Positions 48,591-60,898 are shown, numbered from the stretch's first letter. The stretch is 64,000 nucleotides of DNA from Ursus arctos (GCF_023065955.2 NW_026623089.1:30906767-30970766), one strand, 5' to 3'. The notes: generated from the letters alone by a model not told the origin. A program made the numbers and translations.

Positions 48591-50501
48591 TTAACCTAAG
48601 AAACTAGTCTCTACTTCCCCATATGCTTCCTCTGTAAAACAAGTGCAAAAAGAGTGTGTGTGTTGAGGGGGGGAGAAGAAAAATATTCTAAGATGAGAAA
48701 GGAACTGTTTTAGTATACTGCCAAATTTATTTCAATAAGTCTTTTATGATTTTCATTTTTGTTACTTAAAAAATAAAAGCAAACTAACCCCAAATTATAT
48801 AGTTATCAGAACAAAAACTAATTGAAGTTCAGATTTGCTGTTGCTCATTCCCTAGCAAGACCTCTCTCCTGAAAAGTACTCTTGAAGCTCAGAGTTTTTT
48901 AGTGAGATTGTTGCATGTGTCTGTGAGAGAGACAGAAGGAGAGGGTGATGATTTTCAGAGGGGTTCTTTTGCATTTAGTGGTTGACGGTAAGAACATTTT
49001 AAGGCTTCGGAAGAGAACAAGGCCCAGCCAATGGCTGATATTTCTCCATGAGATTGGAAATGCCCTAATGGGTAGTCGATCCCCCTAACTTAAAGATATA
49101 ACGGCACTATACAGAAGGTGTCAACAGAGGCTGCTGATTACTATAGAAAAGTGAATGTTAGGTTGGCTAACTAGAAAGGGGGAATAAATAAATACTGTGA
49201 CTAGTAACTGAAATTTTTCCAGGCCAAAACTACTTTTAACTACTTTTAATTCTAGTAGGCCCCACTTTTGGAAATTCTGATTTAGCACGCATAGATTGGG
49301 ACCAAGACATCTAATATTTCTGTAAAGAATTTTTGATATTTTTATATATACTTGCGGTAGAGATCCAATCTTTAAAGGGAAAGAACCCATTCAAGTACTT
49401 ATTTAAGCATTTACATTTAGGTGGGTTTGTCCTCTATCTAGGCAAGAGTTCTAGCTCCTTTACATGCTCAGTAAGGTACCAATTTTATTGTCTGTCTGGA
49501 TTTAAGAAAAAATAGTGATTACTTACCGTGTACTTAAAGCTGTGGGTTTGGTTCTTTATATCTGTGGTCTGCACATAAAGCCTCTAACTTATATAGATTT
49601 ATTATCAACAAATGATATAAAACACCAGCACACCAGATTCTTAGGAGACAGTAGAATCCAGAATTGTCCTTTCTTCACTTCTTCTCAAAAGCTTGACTTA
49701 AAGAAGTTGACCAACAGATCATTTCAAGGCAATGTAGCCAATCCATTTCTTCCAATGGATCAAGCTGAACCACTTGGAATTTAGGTGCTTGGGCTATACT
49801 GCCTCAATTCCTTGAAGAATTATTTTTACTGAGTCATCCCGGTCATGTTAAATGTCATGTCCAGTCATATGAATGATTTATTTTAGGACTCAGTAATAGA
49901 AAATGTTTCCTTTTTTCTGTTGTCTGATTCTTTTTGATATTTTATAAATATTACGTAATGTATAAATTATTTTTCTTCTTTTGCTTTTGTTTCTTAGAAG
50001 CTGAGAGGTGAATGTGAAATTTAGTTAACATCGAATCTGGATTTTATGATCTGTATGTTTTGATATTTACATGTTCTTGATTTTCTACTTGTATTTTATT
50101 TGTACTTTAAGTACAATTCCTTAAAATTCTTTGTGAAATAAGTGTAACTACATTCAGTTAAATGTCTGACACTTCAGTTCATCATAAGATACAAGTTATT
50201 GCAGCATTAAACAAAAGTTTTGGTAAAATGAAATCCTATGTTTGAAAGGCTTAGAATAAATTTTTTAAAATGGAGTTAAGATTTGATGCCTCTGTCTGAT
50301 TACTCACTTTTTACCTGAATTACTGCATTAGCTGATGAGTTAATTTTCAGCTTTCTCAGGAGCTTTAAAAGAATACTTTTCACATAGTTGTATTCTGAGG
50401 ATATTTGGGCATGTTCTACCACTTGGAATTACTAGTAATGACCTATTTTCAGGCCTAATAATTTCAGTTGTGGTGTGGGGATTTTCTAAAAATAGAATCA
50501 A

Positions 50502-50676
50502 GGGCACCTGGTGTCTGCCTTGGGCTCAGGTTATGATATCAGGGTCCTGGGATTGAGCTCACACCTGGCTCCCTGCTCAGGGAGTAGTCTGCTTCTCCCT
50601 TTCCCTCTGCCCCTCCCACTTGCCCATACTCTCTCTCTTTCTCAAATAAATAAATAAAATCTTTAAAAAATAAAAA
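50502..50676 (+). mobile_element. Can-SINE with an internal deletion
   Basis: GGGCACCTGGTGTCTGCCTT lacks about 25 bases of the tRNA-like head, including box A sequence. Confidence 0.8.
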
Positions 50677-50846
50677 TAGAATCAAGCTCTGAGTCCTAAG
50701 AAAATAGCACCGGTATCAGGAAGAAACTCTAAAAAGCTTAAATTTCCACCATGGGGTGGAGGATTCATCTTTTTTTAGTTCCTACTCGTTGTTTGTAGAG
50801 TACACTGTTCTCTTTAAAAAGCTAAAGTGTAAAATCCGCGCCCCTT

Positions 50847-50868
50847 CCCCCCCCCCCCCCCCCCCCCC
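50847..50868. repeat. Homopolymer C run (22 bases)
   Basis: Uninterrupted C stretch; length is uncertain because such runs are often miscounted in sequencing. Confidence 0.9.
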
Positions 50869-50939
50869 GCCTTTGGTTCCTAAACAAAAAGTTGCCTATA
50901 CTCTCCTGCTTCTTTTGCCCCAAATATAGAATATGCCTT

Positions 50940-51180
50940 AGAGGAGAAGCAACAAGACCTAGCTTCAAGTCTTGACTTTACCATTAGTACCCTGGGATAC
51001 CAGGCAACTCCAACTCTTGGCCTCATTTTTTTCATTTCTCAAGTGGGGTTAAATAATACATATCTTTAAAAATGTCTGTTCTGTCAATCTCATATAGAGT
51101 CATATGAGGAACAAATGAGGTAATATTAATGAAAGTTTCTGAAAAAATTCAAAGTCTGTGAATGTAAATTGTTATTACTA
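50940..51180 (+). mobile_element. MIR SINE
   Basis: MIR pattern around AGACCTAGCTTCAAGTCTTG followed by CAACTCTTGGCCTCATTTT. Confidence 0.6.
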
Positions 51181-52117
51181 CTACCTTGTAATTATCACCA
51201 GAATGTGGTTAAGCTCTGGTTGCAGAAAGGCTAATCAGTATTAGTAAAGTTACTTCAGTTATCTATATTTTCATTTATTTTTCTATAATTTTCTGTTTAA
51301 TTTCTCCTAGAATTACTGTATTTATTTGGTGTGTGGTATAGATATTATTTCAATTAAGTAAGATATTGCTACTTGTCATTTTTTAGTGGGTTTTATGGCT
51401 CAAGGAAATAGTTGTTCATATGTCTTTATGGCCATATCCTAATCTTTTATTAACAGAGAGTTTATTGAACATACACTATATACATACTGCCATGCCAAGT
51501 GCTTTGTGAGGATAAGACTTACCAGAAAAAATTTAGAGACTAAGACATAATAATAGCTTACTGAACTCTATGATTCATTGAGTTAATAGAAGAGGCAGTT
51601 CAGAGAAGAAAGAACTCAAAGGAGATTTTTTTTAGGTCAGAGTATTACTAATTATATTTTTTATTGTGCCATCATTTGTTTCTTGTTTTATTTTTAAAAA
51701 TTTCAAACCTTCAGAAAAGTAGGAATAATACAGTAAATATTTTGTAACCTTTGCCCTAGAATCTAATTTGCCACATTAGCTTATCTTCATGTGTATACAT
51801 ATGCATTTATCCTACTTTTTTTTTAACCATTTGATTTAGTTGCAGAGGCCATGACAGTATACTCCTGAATACTTCAGCATGTATCTCCTAAAAACAAGAT
51901 AATTCCCTCTTTAACCACAGATAATAATCAAACTTTGGAAATTAAACATTGACACAATATTCTTACAGTCCATATCCAGATTTCCCAGTATAATTATGAT
52001 GAAGTTTGTTTTTGATCCCAAAAAGGTCATGCATATATTTAGTTGTCTCTTTAATCTCCATCTACAATAGTCTTTTTTTGGTCTTTCAGGACATTGTCAT
52101 TTATTCAGAGTCTAGGA

Positions 52118-52325
52118 CAGTGGTTGGCAAAATATGGCCCATGGGCTGACTAATTGTTCCTGTAAATAAAGTTTTATTGAAAAATAGCTATACTCATGAT
52201 GCACATATTGCCTATAGCTGCTTTTGTACTATGGTGGCAGAGTTGAGTAGTTGCAACAGAGACTGTGTGGCCCACAAGCCTAAAATGTTTGCTCTCTGAC
52301 CTTTAGGAAGTTTGTTGATCCCTAA
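52118..52325 (+). mobile_element. Non-autonomous hAT-type DNA transposon
   Basis: About 208 bp with imperfect inverted ends (CAGTGGTTGGCAAAA at the left; the right end reads TTTGTTGATCCCTA) and 8-bp flanks that agree at 6 of 8 positions (GTCTAGGA / ATCTAGGC). The internal part AATAAAGTTTTATTGAAAAA and GCAGAGTTGAGTAGTTGCAA matches a common old mammalian hAT element I cannot name exactly. Confidence 0.65.
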
Positions 52326-53000
52326 TCTAGGCAGTTGGTTATGTATGAGCCTCTTTTTGAGTTTGCTGATCATTTCTTTAATTACATTCAGGTTAAACTT
52401 TGTTTTGTTTTGTTTTTTGGCAACAACACTGCATTGGTGTTATATCCTTCTCAGTATACATCAGGAGGCACATGAGGTCAGTTTGTCTTATTCTTTGTGA
52501 TATTAAATCATGGGGGCATTTTGTAATAAAGGATGACTTAGATGAAAGAAATGTTTTAAAGTAATCCTCAAGGATAGGGTAGTATTTGAATAAGTAGAGA
52601 TTTTTCTAGTAGACGTTGTCTATAACATTCTTCTGTTCTTGCTTCTATTATCCTAAATTAGTATTTTCATCCATTCACATGGCTGGAATGATTGATAGCT
52701 TAACAACATATGGATCCGTTGGTAGCAATTAGAACATTATAGGTTTTCTCCATACAGTCTCTACCTTTTATTTATTTGTTTAATTTTGCAATGGTAATTG
52801 TCTTTTATCTTACACTGTGTCCAATTCTGTAAGCAAGTTTTCTTGGATTTGTATAGAGTACTCTAAAGATTTCTTGGAGCTTAATAAAATTTTTATCTGT
52901 CTGAAAACCAGAACCCCAAAAGTATTGCATTCTAGAAGCAAATGTTGGGAATGTATATAAATTTGCTTACTTTTTTTTTTATTAAGGATTTTATTTTATT

Positions 53001-53195
53001 TTTTTTAAAGATTTTATTTATTTATTTGACAGAGAGAGAGACAGACAGCGAGAAAGGGAACACAAGCAGGGGGAGTGGGAGAGGAAGAAGCAGGCTCCCA
53101 GTGGAAGAGCCTGATGTGGGGCTCGATCCCAGAACGCTGGGATCACGCCCTGAGCCGAAGGCAGATGCCTAACGACTGAGCCACCCAGGCGCCCC
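53001..53195 (-). mobile_element. Can-SINE
   Basis: Full-length reverse copy; TTTGCTTACTTT occurs on both sides. Confidence 0.9.
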
Positions 53196-53224
53196 TGATT
53201 TGCTTACTTTAAAAAAAAAAAAAA

Positions 53225-53640
53225 AAAGCTGGAGAGATAATTTAAATGAAGTTCCAGTTTATTTAGATACCATCGTTTATGTCATTATAGAAACATTAGT
53301 TGTGGAAATAAATGGATTGAAAAAAGCGCATGTTATAGTAATATGTGTAATAACATTAACAATATTAGCAGGTGGTCCAAAATTGCTTCCATATGGTTCC
53401 TTTGTATTGTTAATGCAAAAAGAACAGCTTCCACCTGGATGTCAAAAACAAAGTTGAACATCTTTATGGAATTATCATACTCATAATTGAATATCATTCA
53501 TAGTAGTGGAATTAGATTGCTTTCAAGGAAAGGATAAATGTCGTAAGTATTCAAGGGCATCTTATTCCACAAGTGAAGAATTCCATCAAAGACATGATCT
53601 TTTAAAAATGTCACAAGCAAAAGTCTAAGAGTTAACAAGT
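53225..53640 (+). pseudogene. Unidentified coding-like remnant
   Basis: A long A run (53,211-53,227) is followed by an open frame of about 76 codons containing VPVYLDTIVYVIIETLVVEI and ITLTILAGGPKLLPYG, ending at a stop near 53,457. A second frame beyond reads SYSTSEEFHQRHDLLKMSQA. Two coding-like pieces in different frames suggest a decayed processed gene copy, but I recognise no parent gene. Chance cannot be excluded. Confidence 0.25.
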
Positions 53641-54629
53641 TATTTAAAGGTAAAAATGAGGCCTTTTATTTAGAAATGAAGCCTTTTATTTACTTATGCT
53701 AGAAATCATTTTCTAATTTTTAAAGAGAAAGAAACCTAGTCCAACATCATTGCTTTGTTACTGGATTTTGGTAGCATTTAGATTGTATTTAAGAACTTGA
53801 GAAACTATATTTTTCAATATATTTGATAAATTATCAAAATCAAATTTCTGTTCTTACAAAGTGAAGGACTACTAGAACATAGTTATCACTCCTTTTTTGA
53901 AGGATAGTTTTGCTGGATATGGAATTCTTGGTTGGCTACATATTTTTTTTAGCATTGGAATGTCATCCAACTACCTCTAACCTTCAGTATTCCTAATGAG
54001 AAGTCAGCTGTTAATCATGTTAATGTTAATGTTAATCATGTATAATCAGTATATTAAATAGTTTACGAAACCAAACTTACTCAACATTTATTTAATATTT
54101 ATGGAGTATCTGTGGGGTGGCAGGCAGTGTACTGTGAGGAAAGACAGACATGGTTATTCTCATAGTTTATGATCAAGAGAGAAACCATGATTTGTCAAAA
54201 AAAAAAAAAATCACATAATCATATGTGTAGTTACAAACTGTTAAGTGCCAGGAAGGAAGGTGAAAGGTATGTCTAATGGGAATGGGTGATGGATGACAGA
54301 CATGTTCCTGAGAGGCGATACTGGTGCTGCAAGCTGAGGGTAACTGAAGGAGTGAAATGGGAGAAGGGGGCTGAAGGAAGAGCATGGAGCATTGGAAGGA
54401 CTGAGGAAAGGAAACAGTGAGAAGCCAGAGCCTGGAAAAGGGAAGGATGGTACAGAAATGAAGCTGGAGAAGTAAGCAGGGAATTAAAATGCTCATTTTA
54501 AGAAATCTTCATATGTTATAATTGGAATATATCAAAAATAACTTGGGAATAATTATCTGACAGAGTTATTTTTAATACCAGATTTCTCTACTTTGTTATT
54601 CATAGTCATCCGATAAATCAAGATGTTTA

Positions 54630-54831
54630 GGGGTGCCTGGGTGGCACAGCGGTTAAGCGTCTGCCTTCGGCTCAGGGCGTGATCCTGGCGTTATAGGATC
54701 CAGCCCCACATCAGGCTCTTCTGCTATGAGCCTGCTTCTTCCTCTCCCACTCCCCCTGCTTGTGTACCCTCTCTCGCTGGCTGTCTCTATCTCTGTCGAA
54801 TAAATAAATAAAATCTTTAAAAAAAAAAAAA
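54630..54831 (+). mobile_element. Can-SINE
   Basis: Full-length forward copy, duplicated AATCAAGATGTTTA. Confidence 0.93.
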
Positions 54832-55219
54832 ATCAAGATGTTTAAAGTTAATGAACTATAGTTCTTAATTTAAGATTAATCAGAAATTAAAACAAGACAT
54901 CTCCAAAATAATCATGTTGAGAAAATGATGACATTGTTGACAAAATGATGACATATATTTACTAAAACACTGTAGGTTTTCGTATTTTATGTTTATTATT
55001 CCCACATTTAATACCTGTTACCACTTTTTGTTTAATATATAATCAGTGACAGTGATATAAAACTCATTAACTATTTTCCTTCTCTTACTGTTGCCCAAGA
55101 AAAATAAAGATAATATTGTTTTGGGTGTTGGAAGTTTGTATCAGGAATGAATGCTACCTTATTTACTGTAGAAGTGCTGTACATATGCAAAACCTTCTAT
55201 TGTTTTTGTGTATGTGTGT

Positions 55220-55424
55220 TTTTTAAAGATTTTATTTTATTTATTTGACACAGAGAGACAGCCAGCGAGAGAGGGAACACAAGCAGGGGGAGTGGGAGAG
55301 GAAGAAGCAGGCTCCCAGCGGAGGAGCCCGATGTGGGGCTCGATGTGGGGCTCGATCCCATAACGCCGGGATCACGCCCTGAGCCGAAGGCAGACGCTTA
55401 ACGACTGCGCCACCCAGGCGCCCC
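55220..55424 (-). mobile_element. Can-SINE with internal duplication
   Basis: Reverse copy 170 bp before phosphatase exon 2; GATGTGGGGCTC is tandemly repeated in the body. Confidence 0.92.
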
Positions 55425-55593
55425 TGTTTTTGTGTTTTTTGAGGGAGGAAGCAGTGAGTTAAAATTCATGCCTGATAGCACTCAAAAAGCAACCAACAAA
55501 TGAGGCTCTATTTATTAAAAGAATAATTTCTTTATTTACCATTTTGAGTCATTAAAATATTTTTATTATAATTGTAGTTTATTTTCATTACAG

Positions 55594-55669
55594 GTGGAGG
55601 ACTGTGACGCCAATTGGACATCCTTTACCAGGAACACGATTTATTGCTTTTAAAGTTCCTTTAAAGGGA
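55594..55669 (+). CDS. DUSP11-like phosphatase, coding exon 2
   Basis: 76-nt exon after a tcattacag acceptor, ending at GGA|GTATGT; phase 2 in, 0 out. It reads GWRTVTPIGHPLPGTRFIAF then KVPLKG. PxG...PGTRFIAFKVPL is the N-terminal signature of the DUSP11/PIR1 group, covering the strand before the phosphatase core. No frame defect. Confidence 0.87.
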
Positions 55670-55869
55670 GTATGTATACTATCTTCTCATCTGTCTTATA
55701 AGGAGAATTGGGAGTAATGTGATCCATGTTTACTTAATGTTATGCTTTTTTTTTTTTTCAAAAAAATATGTGAAATTTCCAGCAAATGTTTGACATTATA
55801 GAAGTAACAGTAAACTTTTTCACCAAAGTAATTATTAATTGTTCATGCCTAGTGTAAGGGAGTAATTTT

Positions 55870-56280
55870 GGATTAATTTTTTAGTAACAGCTTCATTGGT
55901 ATGTAATTCACCTATTCTCATTCACCTATCTAAAGTATACAGTGGTTTTTAGTATATTCATGGAGTTGGGTAGTTGTCACTACAAGTTTAGAACATTTTC
56001 ATCACCCTCACTTCCTCCCAAAAACCCATGCACTGTAGTCACTCCCCTTTCTCCCTCACTCCCACCCCCCACCTCCTAGGCAAATCTCCTTTCTGTCTTC
56101 ATAGATTTGACTGTTCTGGACGTTTCATATAGATGGAATGGTGTGATATCTGTGACTGGCTTCTTTAGCATGTTTTCAAGGTTTACCCATGTTGTAGTGT
56201 GTATCATACTTCATTTCTTTTTATTGCCGAGTTGAATTAATTTTTTAATGGTTCAACTTATTTTGTTGAAAGCATTTAAC
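55870..56280 (-). mobile_element. Antisense L1M 3' fragment
   Basis: Matches the L1M 3' pattern (GACTGTTCTGGACGTTTCAT and TAGCATGTTTTCAAGGTT) in reverse orientation. Starts only 200 bp after phosphatase exon 2. Confidence 0.65.
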
Positions 56281-56497
56281 AAGATTAAATACTTTTTTGA
56301 GAGAAAATATCTCTAATCCTAATGTTATTATTGCTTTTTATATTTTGACCTATTTAAAAGTTATAATCCAGAAGTAAAGATGGATAACTTTTGAGTACCC
56401 CCCCTGCAAAAATCAGCATTCCTTTACTAATTTGTCAAATTCTTTACATAGCATTTCCTAAAAAAGTCAAAAGATACTTGAAACCTATGCCATGTCT

Positions 56498-56725
56498 TTT
56501 TTTTTTTTTTTAAGATTTTATTTATTTATTTGACAGAGAGACAGTGAGAGAGGGAATACAACCAAGGAGAGTGTGAGAGGGAGAAGCAGGCTTCCTGCCA
56601 AGCAGGGAGCCCTATGAGAGCAGGGATGCGAGCAGGGAGCCCAATGCGGGGCTTGATCCCAGGACCCTGGGATCATGACCTGAGGCAAAGGCAGATGCTT
56701 AACAGCTGAGCCACCCAGGCGCCCC
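56498..56725 (-). mobile_element. Can-SINE
   Basis: Reverse copy with an internal repeat of GCAGGGAGCCC; TGCCATGT flanks both ends. Confidence 0.88.
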
Positions 56726-56854
56726 TGTGCCATGTTTTATATGGCCTCAGATCCATGGCAGCTTTAGTTTCTCCTACTTGCTCTGACATTGGGAATGTGT
56801 GAGCACACAGTTCAGAATCTTTTATACTGGCCTCCTAATTTAACTCAGATTTTT

Positions 56855-57055
56855 CTTTTTTTTTTTTTTTTTTAAAGATTTTATTTATTCGACAGATAGA
56901 GACAGCCAGCGAGAGAGGGAACACAAGCAGGGGAGTGGGAGAGGAAGAAGCAGGCTCATAGCGGAGGAGCCTGACGTGGGGCTCGATCCCATAATGCCGG
57001 GATCACGCCCTGAGCCGAAGGCAGACGCTTAAGCGCTGTGCCACCCAGGCGCCCC
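56855..57055 (-). mobile_element. Can-SINE
   Basis: Reverse copy flanked by CAGATTTTTCT on both sides. Confidence 0.92.
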
Positions 57056-57149
57056 CAGATTTTTCTCTTTCACAGATCTTTAAGTTACTTTCTTAATATA
57101 TTGAGAAGTAACTTTTAAGTTACTTTTTAAATATGTTTAATGTAATTAA

Positions 57150-57490
57150 TATTTTATATACCATAAAATACACGTTTTTAAAGTATATAATTTAGTGGTT
57201 TTTAATATAGTCACAGAGTTATGTAATCAATGACATTAATTACAGATCGTTTTTATCCCCTCAAAAAGAAACCCTGTACCAATTGGTAGTCACTCCCCAT
57301 TTCCTCTCCCCCGGCCCCTGGCAACCACGTAATCTACTTTCTGTCTCAGTAGATTTGCCTATTCTGGACGTTTCATATAATGGAATCATAAAGTTTGTGG
57401 CCTTTTGTGACTAGCTACTTCCACATAGCATGTTTTCAAGATTCATTCATGTTGATTTCCTTTTATTTCCAAATTGAATTAATTTTTTAT
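57150..57490 (-). mobile_element. Antisense L1M 3' fragment
   Basis: A second copy of the motif found at 55.9-56.3 kb (TATTCTGGACGTTTCATATA, TAGCATGTTTTCAAGATTCA). Possibly part of the same L1, split by SINE insertions. Confidence 0.65.
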
Positions 57491-57698
57491 TTTTTTTATT
57501 TTTTAAAGATTTATTTATTTATTTGACACAGAGAGAGAGACAGCCAGCAAGAGAGGGAACACAAGCAGGGGGAGTGGGAGAGGGAGAAGCAGGCTTCCCG
57601 CTGAGCAGGGAACCCGATGTGGGCCTCGATCCCAGGACTCTGGGATCACGCCCTGAGCTGAAGGCAGACGCTTAACGACTGAGCCACCCAGGCTCCCC
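57488..57698 (-). mobile_element. Can-SINE
   Basis: Reverse copy, TGAATTAATTTTT on both sides. Confidence 0.92.
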
Positions 57699-57830
57699 TG
57701 AATTAATTTTTAAAACGTATTTATATTTGGCTTTGTAGTACCTTATGTTAACTGCATTTTTTTCTTATTAATCATATAATACAAAAATCAAATCTGTTGT
57801 ACCATCAGCACACACCACTGAGAGCAATAA

Positions 57831-57987
57831 CAGCAGTTTAGAAGAATGCTGGTAAGTTTATAGGGATTGACCAAAACTATAGATTTTGGTCAGTTTAGAA
57901 GATTGCTGGTAAGTTTATAGGCATTGAATACAGCAGTTTAGAAGATTGCTGGTAAGTTTATAGGCATTGACCAAAACTATAGATTTA
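57831..57987. repeat. Three-copy tandem duplication
   Basis: Unit AGTTTAGAAGATTGCTGGTA... repeated three times at 57,831, 57,891 and 57,931. The first and third copies are about 57 bp; the middle one lacks the CCAAAACTATAGATT part. Nearly identical copies point to a recent duplication. Confidence 0.92.
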
Positions 57988-58109
57988 TCTCCAACAATCC
58001 ATATATAAAATTTGATAGCATTTTTAGAATTCTGTACTCTGTTTAATATAAACATGGAAACTTAGAACATTTTTATCTGGGAGAAAAATGATCATTTAAT
58101 CAAACGAGT

Positions 58110-58230
58110 CAGACTGCTATCATGAGCTGGATAAAGATAAAAATTTCTGGGTTAGAATCTTGACTGCTGTCTAGCCTGTGACACTAGACAAGTAATTTAA
58201 CTTTTCAAAGCCTCAATTCAAATGAGAACT
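58110..58230 (+). mobile_element. MIR SINE fragment
   Basis: MIR core: TGGGTTAGAATCTTGACTGC and ACAAGTAATTTAACTTTTCA. Confidence 0.55.
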
Positions 58231-58536
58231 CTACTACAAAATTATTTTTCACTAATGGTTAATACTTTATTTCTAACTGAATTTGGTGCAAGAAAATTCC
58301 AGTGGATCAAAGCAGGATAGTCCCTTTTTGAAGTGTTCTGACTCCTTGATGACAAGGACATATGTAAAATCACTGAAACAAATGATGTAAATCTGTTCAT
58401 TATGAGCTTTGCCAGTGTTCTTAAAGCAATGACAGTTTTCACTGATTCTTTTTGTCTTATGTTTTTTCTTTTCCTTGTTTTATGTTAAGTACATTTTATC
58501 TGTATTTCGTAACCTTACTGTTTATTTTCATTATAG

Positions 58537-58668
58537 GCAGTTAATCAGAGACTTACTCCAACCCAGAAGTTTACACCAAAAGATTTGATTAGTGCAATAA
58601 AAGCACTAAATGTGGAGCTTGGATTGATTATCGATCTAACATACACCACAAGATATTATGAAGTTAAG
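58537..58668 (+). CDS. DUSP11-like phosphatase, coding exon 3
   Basis: 132-nt symmetric exon (44 codons, phase 0/0), acceptor ttatag, donor AAG|GTAAAG. Encodes AVNQRLTPTQKFTPKDLISA, then IKALNVELGLIIDLTYTTRYYEVK with the core strand LIIDLT. The [FS]xPxDL...N.ELGLIIDLTYTxRYY pattern is diagnostic of DUSP11-like enzymes. Open frame with no stop. Confidence 0.9.
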
Positions 58669-59699
58669 GTAAAGTTACAGATGTATTTTGTTATCATAGA
58701 TATGTCTTGAAATAGAAAAGATTTTTAATACTGCATTTAGAAAGTAACTCTTGTGGTTATTTTAATAAATTTCAGAATTTCCCATGTGTAATTTCTTAGA
58801 AATCTTCTTAATTCTTCACATAATCATATAATACCTTTTTTCTAAAATCATGGATTGTGCAGAGAGGAAAAAAATGGAATATTTTTCTTCTAAGAGAACA
58901 AATATATAGAATAAATGAGTGTACATAGAGATAAAAAAGGAAAAGCACAAAAGGGAGGCCAGGAAACAAAGGGAAAGAGCAGCATGATGGAAAAGAAAGC
59001 AAAAGAAAAACGATAAAAGGAAAAACAGGAGATGCATATTACTGTACAACAGTGTTTTTTGAACTTTCTTTTGCAGCAAAATCCTTTCAATTAAATCTTG
59101 CTCTGAAGCCCATTATATAAAGCAGATAAACAGGGAATTGTGCTGGCTGACGCAGGAGATTAGGTTCACTAGGCCTCATCATCCTCCAGTCCTCCCCTCT
59201 CTGTCCCGAATCTTAGCGATTCAACTTAGCTAAGGGCTGCGGAGAGCAAGAGAATTTTAAAACCTTGTTCTAGAGGAAAATAACTCTTGAGCCTTGCTAT
59301 TCGGTTGGATTGGTGCCATCAAAGATGTCATCTGTCATTCCTGTCCTGATTAGGTGACATTTAGTCTCGGATATCTTGCTGCCCTGTCAGATTTCAACAT
59401 ACATAAAACTAAACACACCATCATTTCTTTACTTCCACACCACTCCTTCCCAAAAATACAAATTCTCAATCTCTTCAGCTTCCCTGTTTCTCCTGAAAGG
59501 ACCACTACTGAGCCTGTCAGTCAGGTTCAAATCACTTGAGTCCTCTGTCTTCTGGGTACCCTACATCAGGTCAAGGACTAAACCCTATAGATTTTTTCTT
59601 CTAAAATGTGTCTCATATTCTCCAGATCTTTTACCTCATTATTCAGCAGCTAGTCTTTTTATCCTTCTTTGACCAGTTGTGCCTAAACATAATTTTCAT

Positions 59700-60075
59700 G
59701 CCCAGTCCAGGTCCTTCCTAAAAAAAAAAAAAAACTCAGTTCTTTCTGCCCTCCCCACTGTTTGAATGCATCACATCTAAACTCCTCTCCCTGTTTTTCA
59801 AGGCCCAGTTTAATCTGACCCCCTTCTCGTCATGCTTTTCTGTTTCTTCCAACAAACCATCTCTTCACTATCTCGTGAACATTCTTGATTCTGTGCCTCA
59901 AGTCATTCCAGAAACTTGGAATTTTTTCTCTTCCCCCCTGTCCAAAACTCTACCTCTTCTTCAAAGCCTAACATTTACAGCTTCTCCTGGACTGTTATGC
60001 ATATTTTTCCAGCATATAACTAACTGTTCAAACGTCATTTTTCTTATTTTTCCAAAACTATTACTTGCTCCTAGG
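59700..60075 (+). mobile_element. L2-like LINE fragment
   Basis: CT-rich sense L2 pattern (AAACTCCTCTCCCTGTTTTT, CAAAGCCTAACATTTACAGC). Strongly diverged. Confidence 0.45.
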
Positions 60076-60321
60076 ATCTGATCATATGCATTTATACTAT
60101 TACCAACATTGATGTTCTTTGAATGAATATTGTTAGTTGATTAATTGATTTTGTTTAAATGATGAAATTAGCCCTTCTCTTTTTAGGGTCTCCACTTTAG
60201 ACGCCCCCTTGCAAACTTAAGAATGAGTCAGGGAAACATTAAAAAAGGCTTTTACTAAACATAGCCGAAGCTGATATCTACAATCATAACACCAGCTATG
60301 GAGTTAACACTTTATATTTTT

Positions 60322-60516
60322 TAAGATTTTGTTATTTATTCATTTGAGAGAGAGAGACAGACAGAGAGAGCACAAGCAGGGGGAGAGGCAGAGGGAGAGG
60401 GAGAAGCAGACTCCCCTCTGAGCTGGGAGCCCAATGTGGGGCTCGATCCCAGGACTTGGAGATCATGATGTGAGCCAAAGGCAGACGCCTAACCATCTGA
60501 GCCACCCAGATGCCCC
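60322..60516 (-). mobile_element. Can-SINE (older)
   Basis: Reverse copy, GGAGTTAACACTTTA duplicated at both ends. Confidence 0.9.
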
Positions 60517-60667
60517 AGGAGTTAACACTTTAAGCTCGTTTATTGGGTTGACCCTGTGTCTGCTTAATCAGTTGAATCTTTAACTCATGACTATCATTGG
60601 CCACTAGGAATGGGGCTTATTTTATAGCCTCTTTTCACGTAGACTACAAAAGAGTTCCACACAAATA

Positions 60668-60898
60668 GGGGCACCTGGATGACTCAGTCCGTTGAGCATC
60701 TCACTCTTGATTTTGACTCAGGTCATGATCTCAAGGTCATGAGCTCGAGCCTCATGTCAGGCTCCATGCTTAGCCAGGAGTCTGCTTGAGATTCTCTTTC
60801 TCCCTCTGCCCCCACTTGCACACACACGCTTACTCTCTCTCTCTCTCTCTCTCTTTCTTTCTCAGAATAAATAAATAAAATCTTTAATAAAAAACAAA
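60668..60898 (+). mobile_element. Can-SINE (older) with TC repeat
   Basis: Forward copy; its CT-rich part has expanded to a TC microsatellite at about 60,833-60,854. Confidence 0.85.

Larger units (their letters stand above)
40894..55593 (+). other. Phosphatase intron 1
   Basis: 14.7-kb first intron. Its first 200 bp are still CpG-rich. It then holds Can-SINEs, an antisense L1 3' region (46.8-47.8 kb), an L2 tail (47.9-48.2 kb), MIR, a MER5A-like copy, a hAT element at 52.1 kb, a 22-base C run and an unidentified ORF remnant at 53.2 kb. The CT-rich part at 44.6-46.6 kb looks like old repeat, possibly L2. No further exon is needed for reading phase. Confidence 0.75.
55670..58536 (+). other. 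Phosphatase intron 2
   Basis: Two antisense L1M 3' fragments (about 55.87-56.28 and 57.15-57.49 kb), three Can-SINEs all inserted in reverse orientation, a three-copy tandem duplication at 57.83-57.99 kb and a MIR at 58.1-58.23 kb. No exon seen. Confidence 0.7.
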
